From an uncultured Curtobacterium sp. (GTDB lineage: Bacteria; Actinomycetota; Actinomycetes; Actinomycetales; Microbacteriaceae), in contig CAJYUW010000006.1 in assembly GCA_913778205.1 (NCBI GenBank), positions 62,001 through 126,000 on the forward strand: DNA of 64,000 nt. The letters run 5' to 3'. Position numbers and translations under genes: made by a program. How positions within the stretch are numbered: position 1 is the first letter of the stretch; each line of letters opens with the position of its first letter. Below the pieces are notes generated by a model that saw only the letters and a list, made by a program, of their open reading frames with translations, was not told the DNA's origin and did not search any database. Shown one piece after another: positions 7,788 through 15,131 of the stretch.

Positions 7788-9074
7788 TCACGGCGGGCCG
7801 AGCAGCCACAGCACCGCCACCAGGACCGGCTGCCCGAGCAGCGCGCAGCTCACGAACGTCCACCGCAGCCACGGCCTCGCGACGAGCTCGGGTGACCCGA
7901 ACAGCGGCGCGAGCGGCATGAGCAACCGGGGCGTCGACGCCATCGGCAGCGACACCGCGAAGATGTAGAGCGCGTACGCCGCGGAGTACAGCACCGTGGT
8001 GAGGCCGAGGCGTCGCGTCGAACGCCGGAGCAACCACACCGGGTACGCGACGAGCAGGAACACGACGATGAGCACGCCGCCGACGCCGAGCCACCGCAGC
8101 GCGATGAGGAACCACGGCGTCATCGGGGCGAACTCGACGCGGCCGATGAAGTTCACCCACCAGGACATCTCGGTCTCGAGGTACGCGTTCGGCGTCCCGG
8201 TGACGTGCGTCGCGATGACGGGCCACGCGACCCCGGCGGCGGCCGTCACGATGCCGGCCGCCACGGCCGCCACGCGTTCGCGCACGGGGAAGGCGTCGAA
8301 CGACCGGCCGACGACCCCGGCGACGCGCACCGTCGTGTCGTCGAGGCCGTCCGCCCGGGCGGCCCGGCGCGACCGCATCCACCGGACGACCACGACGACG
8401 CCGAGCACGAGCGGGATCGCGAGCGCGCCCGGACGCGTGAAGGCCGCCACGACGCCCAGCAGCGTCAGCAGCCCGTACCGCCGTCGCTCCATCGCGAGCA
8501 GCGCGCCGAACGTGAGCGCCAGGAACGTGCTCTCCGCGTAGCCGACCTGCAGCAGGAACGACAGCGGACCGCAGGTGAAGAAGAAGACGGCCCACATCGC
8601 CGCACGGTGCCCGGCGTGGTCGCTGACGAGCCGGTGCAGCAGGTACGTCGCGACGAGTCCGGAGACCAGGGCGATCAGCGGCGCACCGACCTCGAACGTG
8701 ATCCCGGTCGACGCCGTGAGCATGCGGATCAGGAACGGGAACGCCGGCAGGAACGCCCACGCGTTCTGCGTGACGTGCCCCGCTGCGTCCGTCGGGAGCG
8801 TGGTCGGGTAGCCGTGCAGCGAGATCTGCTGGTAGTACTGCCCGTCCCACGCGGTGAGGAACGTCAGGAAGCCGTGGTCGTTGCCCCAGATCGCGTTCGC
8901 GGGCAACGCGCGCCCGGTGAGCGGGTACGCGAGCGCCAGCCAGACGGTCGAGACGACACGGCCGCCGAACCACACGAGGAGCACGGCGGACCAGGCCGGC
9001 AGACTGGTCGCCAGGTCGGTGAACCGCCGTCGGCCGGTCGCGAGCGATCCGGAGAGCGTCGATTCGGGCGGCAC
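7788..9074 (-). CDS. PIG-V-like membrane glycosyltransferase (GT-C fold)
   Basis: A 428-residue integral membrane protein with about ten hydrophobic helices. The first extracellular loop holds TAWDGQYYQQISLHGYP, matching the W-D-x-x-W/Y-Y-x-x-I-x-x-x-G-Y signature of PIG-V mannosyltransferases and related GT-C enzymes that use polyprenyl-phosphate sugars. AESTFLALTFGALLAMERRR is also typical. It probably transfers a mannose-like residue to a lipid or cell-envelope acceptor; the acceptor is unknown. GTG 9074 begins VPPESTLSG; the open frame runs further upstream without homology. It is divergent from ridA, with about 150 bp between them. Confidence 0.8.
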   Translation of the reverse strand: MPPESTLSGSLATGRRRFTDLATSLPAWSAVLLVWFGGRVVSTVWLALAYPLTGRALPANAIWGNDHGFLTFLTAWDGQYYQQISLHGYPTTLPTDAAGHVTQNAWAFLPAFPFLIRMLTASTGITFEVGAPLIALVSGLVATYLLHRLVSDHAGHRAAMWAVFFFTCGPLSFLLQVGYAESTFLALTFGALLAMERRRYGLLTLLGVVAAFTRPGALAIPLVLGVVVVVRWMRSRRAARADGLDDTTVRVAGVVGRSFDAFPVRERVAAVAAGIVTAAAGVAWPVIATHVTGTPNAYLETEMSWWVNFIGRVEFAPMTPWFLIALRWLGVGGVLIVVFLLVAYPVWLLRRSTRRLGLTTVLYSAAYALYIFAVSLPMASTPRLLMPLAPLFGSPELVARPWLRWTFVSCALLGQPVLVAVLWLLGPP

Positions 9075-9224
9075 GGGTCGAGGGTAGTCGCACGTTCCCT
9101 GGGAGACCCGCCCGGAAGGCCCGCCCCGCGTTCTGCAGGACGGAAACGGTCCGCCCCGTGGCCGGTCCGGCACCCCGCCGCCGCCTACGGTGGTCCGGAA
9201 CGATCCGACCGACCGAGGAGCACC

Positions 9225-9608
9225 ATGCCGAAGACCGCCGTCGTCACCGAGAACGCACCGCAGCCCGCCGGCCCCTACAGTCAGGGCGTCGTCGCGAACG
9301 GCTTCCTCTACACCGCCGGCTTCGGCCCCCAGGACCCCGCGACCGGGGCGATGGCCGACGACGTCGCCGGGCAGACCGCGCAGGTGCTCGCGAACGTCGC
9401 GGCGGTGCTCGCCGAGCACGGGGCCACCCTCGACGACGTCGTCAAGTCGACCGTCCACCTCGAGCACTCCGACCGCGACTTCGCCGCGTTCAACGAGGAG
9501 TACGCGAAGCACTTCACCCAGCCGTACCCCGTCCGGACGACGGTGCAGTCGCACCTCGCGGGGATCCTCGTCGAGATCGACGTCGTCGCGGTCCTGCCCT
9601 CCGCCTGA
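9225..9608 (+). CDS. ridA: RidA family reactive-imine deaminase
   Basis: A 127-residue RidA/YjgF/UK114 protein. It has PAGPYSQGV near the N-terminus, the central strand and helix, and YPVRTTVQ, whose Arg (about residue 105) binds the carboxylate of 2-aminoacrylate-type intermediates. It hydrolyses enamine or imine products released by PLP-dependent dehydratases to 2-oxo acids. The location is meaningful. It is convergent with an operon that encodes a DSD1-type PLP dehydratase, whose product would first leave as an enamine. ATG 9225 has GAGGAG 8 bp upstream. This may be the general housekeeping RidA or one dedicated to the neighbouring pathway. Confidence 0.93.
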   Translation: MPKTAVVTENAPQPAGPYSQGVVANGFLYTAGFGPQDPATGAMADDVAGQTAQVLANVAAVLAEHGATLDDVVKSTVHLEHSDRDFAAFNEEYAKHFTQPYPVRTTVQSHLAGILVEIDVVAVLPSA

Positions 9609-9610
9609 GC

Positions 9611-9735
9611 GGGTCCTCACCCGGCGGGGTGCGTGTCGTCCGGCGGGGTGCGTGTCGTCCGGCGCGGTGCGCGTTGCCCGGCGGCGTGCGTGTCGTCCGG
9701 CGCGGTGCGGTGCGTGTCGTCCGGCGGGGTGCGCG
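9611..9735. repeat. 19-bp tandem repeat between ridA and the deacylase operon
   Basis: Several copies of a unit close to CCGGCGGGGTGCGTGTCGT, with CCGGCGCGGTGCG variants, fill the 127 bp between the two convergent stop codons. The GGCGCGGTGCG core also occurs in the coaBC linker repeat, which suggests related sequence preferences for repeat growth. Confidence 0.8.
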
Positions 9736-11331
9736 TCAGGGGCCGTCCGACCGTGCCGGGTGACGAAGGCGTTCGCGCCGCAGGCCCGCGCCCGGGGTGG
9801 CACCCGTGAGCCGACCCTCGCGGAGCACGGGCACGCCAGCGACGAGGACGTCGTCGATGCCCTCGGCGAGCAGCACCGGCTCGGCGTACGACGACCGGGC
9901 GCCGACCCGTTCGGGGTCCACGACCACGAGGTCCGCGGTCCAGCCCGGTGCGACGGCACCGCGGCGCCCGAGCCGGAAGCGGTCCGCGGGCACCGTCGAC
10001 AGGTGCTCCTGGACCTCCCACCACGAGAGCAGCCCGGTCCGTGCGAAGTCGCCCAGGTAGCGCGCGAAGGTGCCGTACGCGCGGGGGTGCGGGTGGGTGC
10101 CGACGAAGATGCCGTCCGAGCCGCCGGTGTGTCCGCCGTGTCGGTACAGCGCGGCGAGCTCCGTCGGCGTCCGTGGACGCGGCACCCGCATCACGACGGT
10201 CACCTGCAGCCGGGAGTCGACGAGCACGTCGAGCGCGAGGTCGACCGGGTCGGTGCCCGTGGCCGCTGCCGCGTCCGCGAGCGTCCGGCCCTGCAACCCG
10301 TGGAACTCGGCCGCGGGGACGTGCGACAGCGTGACCTGCTCCGCCCAGTCCGTGCCGAGGTCCGCCCGACCGAGGACCCGGTCGAGCACCGCGCCCCGGA
10401 CCCGCGCCCGACCGCCGTCGACGGCGAGCGCCCGGGCGAGGTCGTCGGTGCCGGGTCGGGCGAGCTCCGCCGGCAGGAGCAGCATCGACAGGATGGTGCA
10501 GCCGCGCGAGTACGGGTAGGCGTCGAACGACAGGGGAGCACCCGCCGCCGCAGCGTGGTCGAGCTCGTCGAGGGCGAGCTCGACGGGCGCGTGCAGGTGC
10601 GACACGTGCGCCGGGCCACCGCCTGCGCGGCAGATGCGCACGATCTCGTCGATGCCCGCGGCCAGGTTCGACTCGTACCCGCCGCGCAGGTGCGACACGA
10701 AGCAGCCCCCTGCTGTGGCGGACTCCGTCGCGAGGACGACGAGCTCCTCCGTGGTCGCGTACAGCCCCGGCACGTAGTCGAGGCCGGTCGCGAGGCCGAC
10801 GGCGCCGTCCGCCATGCCCTGTCGGACGAGTGCCCGCATCGCTCCGAGCCGGCTGGCGTCCGCCGGACCGTCGTCGTCGCCCATGACCTCGTGCCGGACG
10901 GTCCCGGCGGGCACGAGCGTCGCGACGTTCAGCGGTGTCGTGCCGTCGTAGGTGGCGAGGAGTCCCGCGACGCCGTCGCCGCGGTACGTCGGGTGCGGGC
11001 CGTCGACGGCGGCGAAGTACCGCGCCGCGTACGATCCGTCGCCCGGGGCCGGTCCGACGCCGTCCTGACCGGTGACGATCGTCGTGACGCCCTGGCGGAG
11101 GAGCGCGAGCTGCACGCGCTCGTCGAACACGAGCGAGCCCGCGTGGGAGTGCGCGTCGACGAAGCCCGGCATGACGACCCGTCCGGTGCAGTCGACGACC
11201 TCGGAGGCGTCCGGGGCACGGAGTCGCTCCCCGGTCGCTGCCACACGACCGTCCGTGACCAGGACGTCACTCGCGTGGAAGCGGCCGTCGTCGCCGACCA
11301 CCGATCCGCCCGCCAGGAGGACCATCGTCAT
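9736..11331 (-). CDS. D-aminoacylase-type amidohydrolase (N-acyl-D-amino acid deacylase)
   Basis: A 531-residue metal-dependent amidohydrolase of the D-aminoacylase subgroup, which removes the acyl group from N-acyl-D-amino acids and related N-acyl amines. Visible ligands are the first-strand HxH in PGFVDAHSHAG (His61, His63), FVSHLRGGYES, HVSHLHAP and GGSDGIFVGTHPHP, where Asp is the catalytic acid. The C-terminal strand returns to the small beta-sandwich (APGWTADLVVVDP). It is the last gene of a minus-strand operon and its ATG overlaps the aldolase stop by 4 bp. With a PLP dehydratase, KDG kinase and KDPG aldolase alongside, an N-acetyl amino-sugar acid is a more coherent substrate than a free D-amino acid; this is inference. 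Confidence 0.88.
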   Translation of the reverse strand: MTMVLLAGGSVVGDDGRFHASDVLVTDGRVAATGERLRAPDASEVVDCTGRVVMPGFVDAHSHAGSLVFDERVQLALLRQGVTTIVTGQDGVGPAPGDGSYAARYFAAVDGPHPTYRGDGVAGLLATYDGTTPLNVATLVPAGTVRHEVMGDDDGPADASRLGAMRALVRQGMADGAVGLATGLDYVPGLYATTEELVVLATESATAGGCFVSHLRGGYESNLAAGIDEIVRICRAGGGPAHVSHLHAPVELALDELDHAAAAGAPLSFDAYPYSRGCTILSMLLLPAELARPGTDDLARALAVDGGRARVRGAVLDRVLGRADLGTDWAEQVTLSHVPAAEFHGLQGRTLADAAAATGTDPVDLALDVLVDSRLQVTVVMRVPRPRTPTELAALYRHGGHTGGSDGIFVGTHPHPRAYGTFARYLGDFARTGLLSWWEVQEHLSTVPADRFRLGRRGAVAPGWTADLVVVDPERVGARSSYAEPVLLAEGIDDVLVAGVPVLREGRLTGATPGAGLRRERLRHPARSDGP

Positions 11332-11978
11332 CGCGCCAACGACCCGACGAGTCGCTCGGCGCGGACACGCAGCGACGCGAGGTCGCCGTCGACCAGCGCG
11401 GTGCCGACGAGCGGGGACCCGAGCCCGACGGCGACCGCGCCCGCCGCGAGGTAGGCCGCCGCGTCGTCCACCCCGATGCCGCCGGTCGGCACCACGTCGA
11501 CGAAGTCGAGCGGTGCGAGCACCTGCGCGAGGAACGCGGGTCCGCCGAGCTGCGCCGCCGGGAACACCTTCACCGCACGGGCTCCGTGCCGCCACGCCGT
11601 GACGATCTCGGTCGGGGTCGCCGCCCCGGGGTACCAGCCGAGGCCGCGCTCGTGCGCCCGTGCCCCGATCGCGACGTCGGTGTGCGGGCTGACCGCGAAG
11701 GTCGCGCCGAGGGCTGCCGCCTCGTCGAGCTGTCGGGGGTCCAGCACGGTCCCGACGCCGATCGACACCGACCTGCCGTACCGATCGACCGCCCAGGCGA
11801 GGCCCTCCCGCCAGCGCGGGGTGTTCGTGGTGAGCTCGATCGCCAGGACGCCCGACTCGACGAGCGTCCGGATGACGTCCTCGACGTGGTCGCCCGTGCC
11901 GCCGCGCAGGACGGCGATCGCGGGGCCGGCCTCGTGGCGGTGTCGCGCGGGCCCGGTGGCGGGGGCGGTGGTGGTCAT
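11328..11978 (-). CDS. 2-dehydro-3-deoxyphosphogluconate (KDPG/KHG) aldolase
   Basis: A 216-residue class I aldolase. It splits 2-keto-3-deoxy-6-phosphogluconate into pyruvate and glyceraldehyde-3-phosphate. The TIM-barrel family motifs are present: VLAIELTTNTPRW (catalytic Glu), GVGTVLDPRQLDEAAALGATFAVSPHTD, GWYPGAATPTEI and GARAVKVFPA with the Schiff-base Lys, then VPTGGIGVDDAAAYLAAGAVAVGLGSPLV. Length is normal. ATG 11978 lies 28 bp downstream of the kinase stop, and its own stop overlaps the deacylase start (ATGA), so the genes are translationally coupled. It is the last enzyme of the predicted sugar-acid route. Confidence 0.93.
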   Translation of the reverse strand: MTTTAPATGPARHRHEAGPAIAVLRGGTGDHVEDVIRTLVESGVLAIELTTNTPRWREGLAWAVDRYGRSVSIGVGTVLDPRQLDEAAALGATFAVSPHTDVAIGARAHERGLGWYPGAATPTEIVTAWRHGARAVKVFPAAQLGGPAFLAQVLAPLDFVDVVPTGGIGVDDAAAYLAAGAVAVGLGSPLVGTALVDGDLASLRVRAERLVGSLAR

Positions 11979-12006
11979 CGGGTTCCTCCGATCGTGGGCG
12001 CGGCCA

Positions 12007-13020
12007 TCAGCGGTCCACCCGGTCGTGCACGGTGTGGTCGATCGCGACACCGACCTCGGGCGCTGCGTCCGGGTCGGGCAGCCGCCAGTCGCCCGGGACC
12101 GTGCACGCCAGCGCGCCCGCGTCCGCGGCGCGCTCGAGCGCCTCGACGGGGCCGGCGCCGCCGAGGACCGCCGCGAGCCACGCGGCCACGAAGGCGTCCC
12201 CGGCGCCGACCGGGTCGACCACGCGCACCGGCGTCGCGGCCCGGCGGTGCAGCACCCCGTCGACCGAGGCCACGGCCCCGCGCGAGCCGAGCTTGACCAC
12301 CGCGGTCCCTGCCGCCAGCGCCGCGAGGCCGTGCGCCAGCGACTCCTCGTCCGCGTGGCCGCCGGGTCCGCGGTCGCGGGCATCGTCGTCCGTCCGGGAC
12401 GGTTCGTCGATGCCGAGGAGCAGCCGGGCCTCGTCGTCGCTGGCGAACACCACCGAGGCCCGCTCCGCGACGGCGCGGTACCGCTGGCGCGCGGTGTCGG
12501 CGTCGATGAGCTTCGGGCGGTGGTTCACGTCGAAGGACACCGGGACGTCGGCGGCCGCGGCCCGGTCCAGCACGGCGTCCACCGTCGAACGGGCGCGGTC
12601 GGAGAGGGCGAGCGTGATGCCCGTGAGGTGCACGAGCGACGCCTGCTCGACGAGTCCGGCCGGGACGTCGTCCGGCGCGATCGCCGATCCGGCCGAACCC
12701 CGGCGGTGGTACGACACCCGCGTCCGACCGTCGGCCAGTCGCTCCTTCACCATGATCCCGGTCGAGCGCTCCGCGTCCGGGACCGCGACGACGTCGACGC
12801 CCGCGCCACGGACGTCCGCGACGACGCGCTCGCCGGCCGGGTCCGTCCCGACCCGCCCCACCCACGTCGTCGGCACCCCGGCCCGGACGAGCCCGATCGC
12901 CACGTTGCTCTCGGCGCCCCCGGTGTCGAGCCGGACGGCCTCGAGGTCGCACACCGAGCCGACCGACGCTCCGCCGAGGAGGAGCATCGTCTCGCCCACG
13001 GTGACGACGCGGGCGGTCAC
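12007..13020 (-). CDS. PfkB-family sugar kinase, probable 2-keto-3-deoxygluconate kinase
   Basis: A 337-residue ribokinase-like enzyme. TGGAESNVAIGLVRAG binds the sugar near the N-terminus, and DPVGAGDAFVAAWLA supplies the anion hole and catalytic Asp near the C-terminus. Placed directly before a KDPG aldolase gene, it most likely phosphorylates 2-keto-3-deoxygluconate at O6. A short insertion with a DEPSRTDDDARDRGPGGHADEE segment of low complexity precedes the ATP site. GTG 13020 overlaps the IclR stop by 4 bp (GTGA). Kinase class is certain; substrate is from context. Confidence 0.88.
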   Translation of the reverse strand: MTARVVTVGETMLLLGGASVGSVCDLEAVRLDTGGAESNVAIGLVRAGVPTTWVGRVGTDPAGERVVADVRGAGVDVVAVPDAERSTGIMVKERLADGRTRVSYHRRGSAGSAIAPDDVPAGLVEQASLVHLTGITLALSDRARSTVDAVLDRAAAADVPVSFDVNHRPKLIDADTARQRYRAVAERASVVFASDDEARLLLGIDEPSRTDDDARDRGPGGHADEESLAHGLAALAAGTAVVKLGSRGAVASVDGVLHRRAATPVRVVDPVGAGDAFVAAWLAAVLGGAGPVEALERAADAGALACTVPGDWRLPDPDAAPEVGVAIDHTVHDRVDR

Positions 13021-13853
13021 CGGGCACCCCGAGCCGTGGCTGTGCGCTGCAGGGCGAGCCGGGCGGAGGACGATCCGAGCGCCACCGAGATCTCGTGCGC
13101 CGTCCGCACCACACCCGAGCCGAGTTCGCGGACCGCCGCCGCGGGGAACCGGGACGCCAGGCCCGAGATGCTCATCGCGCCGACGACCTGGTTGGCGTGG
13201 TCGAGGACCGGTGCGGCGACGCAGCGGATGTCCGGCTCGTTCTCGCGGTCGTCGATGCCGTACCCGCGGTCGTGCGTGCGGTCGACCTCGCGGCGCCAGC
13301 GGACGTCGTCGGTGATCGTGTGGTCGGTCGTCGCACGGACCGGCTCCGCGAGCACCCGGACGAGCAGCTCCGGCTCGCCGAACGCCACGATCGCCTTGCC
13401 GGACGCGGTGTTCCGCATCGGCAGCCGGTTCCCGATCCGGGAGCCCATCCGGACCGTCCCGCGCGTCTCGACCTTGTCGACGTACACGATGTCGGTGCCG
13501 TCCGGGACGACGAGGTGGCACGTCAACCCGGTCTGCTCGGCGGTCCGCCGGAGGAACGGTGCCGCTGCCGAACGCAGGTCGATGCCCTCGAGGTAGCTCT
13601 GCCCGAGGAGGAGCGCGCCGAGCCCCAGGGTGAACCCGGCGTCCGCGGTCCGGCGGAGCAGGTCGTTCTCGACCATCGGGGCGGTCAGCCGCAGGACGGT
13701 CGACTTCGACGTCCCGAGCTCGGCGGCCAGGACGCCGAGGCTGACCGAGACCTCGCCGTTCCTGGTGCGCTCGGCGACGTGGTCGAGCAGGCGGAGGCCC
13801 CGCCGGAGGGACAGCGCGGCGTTCCGCGGCGGGAGGTCGGGTCGGATGGTCAC
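13017..13853 (-). CDS. IclR-family transcriptional regulator
   Basis: A 278-residue regulator: an N-terminal winged helix (LRRGLRLLDHVAERTRNGEVSV, then LAAELGTSKSTVLRLTAPMVENDLLRR) and a C-terminal GAF-like effector domain, with DIVYVDKVETRG, RNTASGKAIVAF and YGIDDRENEPDIRCVAAPV typical of IclR proteins. Effectors are usually small carboxylic or sugar acids. It is embedded as the second gene of the catabolic operon, overlapping its neighbours by 4 bp on both sides, so it likely controls that operon and the divergent MFS gene. A candidate operator lies at 15061-15079. GTG 13853 is chosen because it gives the overlap and the normal N-terminus. Confidence 0.93.
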   Translation of the reverse strand: MTIRPDLPPRNAALSLRRGLRLLDHVAERTRNGEVSVSLGVLAAELGTSKSTVLRLTAPMVENDLLRRTADAGFTLGLGALLLGQSYLEGIDLRSAAAPFLRRTAEQTGLTCHLVVPDGTDIVYVDKVETRGTVRMGSRIGNRLPMRNTASGKAIVAFGEPELLVRVLAEPVRATTDHTITDDVRWRREVDRTHDRGYGIDDRENEPDIRCVAAPVLDHANQVVGAMSISGLASRFPAAAVRELGSGVVRTAHEISVALGSSSARLALQRTATARGAR

Positions 13854-14986
13854 CGGAACTCCGTCTCGATGGTGTCGAGCACCGTGTCGTCGTCGTCGAG
13901 CACGAGGATCCGCGTCCACTTGTCGAACACCGTGCAGGGGTGGGAGACGCCGAACACGACGACGTCGCCCGGGGCGAGGGCGGGCGCGTCGTCCGTCAGC
14001 CGCAGGTAGCAGTGCTGGTCGTCGAGACGGGTGACGGTGACCGACCCCGGGACGGGGGCGACGGGGCGGGCGTGCGCCGCGCCTCCAGGCCGGACCTCGC
14101 GCACGACCGGGAGGCCCTCGTCGAAGCTGATGTCCCGCTTGCCGACGGCCGCGAGCGCCAGGCCGGTCTCGGGGACCGACGTCACGCGGCCCCAGACGCG
14201 GATCGCCGGGACGAGCCGGCCCTCCTCCGGACGCCGGCCGAACGGTGTCCGCTCGGCGTAGAAGCCGTCGTCGTGGGTCAGGGACGCTCCGGACCGCAGC
14301 AGCACGTCGACGTCGTCGGGCCGGGCCGCGACGGTGTCGACCACCGCGTCGAACCACGCGCTGCCGCCCGCGCTCAGAAGGGTCCTGGGTGTCGCGACGA
14401 GCGACCGGACGGCCTCGGCCGCAGTGACGAGTCCGCGCACGTAGGTGCGGGCCTCGTCCGGTCCGGGCAGCCCGCCCTCGTAGCCGGTCACGCCGCGCAG
14501 CTCGAGGCCGGCGTCGGCCGCGAGGCGGGCGAGGGCGACGCCCTGGTCGGGCGAGCGGACGCCGGTCCGGCCGCCGGGGAACCCGATCTCGACCAGGACG
14601 GGCAGCCGACCGTGTGCGGCCGCCGCGGTGACGCCGGCGGGGGAGTCGACCTGGAACAGCACGTCGGCGTCCGGGTCCTCGGTGCGTCGGTCCGCGATCC
14701 AGGCGAGGCCGGCCGGGTCGAGCACCTCGTTCGCGATGAACAGGTGGTGGATGCCGTGCCGCCACGCGACGACGGCCTGCTGCACCGACGCGACCGTCAC
14801 GCCCCATGCGCCCAGGTCGAGCTGCCGTCGGGCGAGCGCCGGCGCCATGTGCGTCTTCATGTGCGGCGCGAACAGCAGCTCGTGCCGGTCGACGTACGCC
14901 TGCATGACCGCGGCGTTCGACGCCAGTGCGGACTCGCGGAGCGTCATCGTGGGCAGCAGGACGTCGTCGAGCACGTGCGTCGGCAT
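13850..14986 (-). CDS. DSD1-type PLP enzyme (D-serine dehydratase/D-threonine aldolase family)
   Basis: A 378-residue fold-III PLP enzyme. The alanine-racemase-like barrel begins with FAPHMKTHMAPALARRQL, whose Lys should bind PLP. The C-terminal D-serine dehydratase-like domain carries GVSHPCTVFDKW, where His and Cys are the expected zinc ligands. Family members eliminate water and ammonia from D-3-hydroxy amino acids or split them by aldol cleavage. As first gene of an operon with KDG kinase and KDPG aldolase it fits a D-glucosaminate dehydratase releasing 2-keto-3-deoxygluconate and ammonia; this is inference. Codons for REVRPGGAAHARP overlap a dispersed GCCTCCAGGCC element at 14080-14092. 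ATG 14986. Confidence 0.88.
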   Translation of the reverse strand: MPTHVLDDVLLPTMTLRESALASNAAVMQAYVDRHELLFAPHMKTHMAPALARRQLDLGAWGVTVASVQQAVVAWRHGIHHLFIANEVLDPAGLAWIADRRTEDPDADVLFQVDSPAGVTAAAAHGRLPVLVEIGFPGGRTGVRSPDQGVALARLAADAGLELRGVTGYEGGLPGPDEARTYVRGLVTAAEAVRSLVATPRTLLSAGGSAWFDAVVDTVAARPDDVDVLLRSGASLTHDDGFYAERTPFGRRPEEGRLVPAIRVWGRVTSVPETGLALAAVGKRDISFDEGLPVVREVRPGGAAHARPVAPVPGSVTVTRLDDQHCYLRLTDDAPALAPGDVVVFGVSHPCTVFDKWTRILVLDDDDTVLDTIETEFR

Positions 14987-15060
14987 CGGGCCTCCTCCTC
15001 GAGAGCGGTGCTGCCACGCTCGCCGGTCCACCGCGGCGGGGACAACATCGCAGCCGCTCC

Positions 15061-15079
15061 CATTGTGCAGCGCGGAATG
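15061..15079. promoter_or_regulatory. Candidate IclR-family operator
   Basis: CATTGTGCAGCGCGGAATG is an interrupted palindrome, CATT-nn-GC-nnn-GC-nn-AATG, in the 145-bp gap between the divergent DSD1-type gene and the MFS gene. IclR proteins bind short dyads of about this size between divergent promoters, and the IclR gene is in this operon. The assignment rests on position and symmetry only. Confidence 0.5.
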
Positions 15080-15131
15080 CTCGTCACCCGGGCCCTGCCG
15101 AGTCCTCCGCGGGCATAGCATCGCGTTCGAC

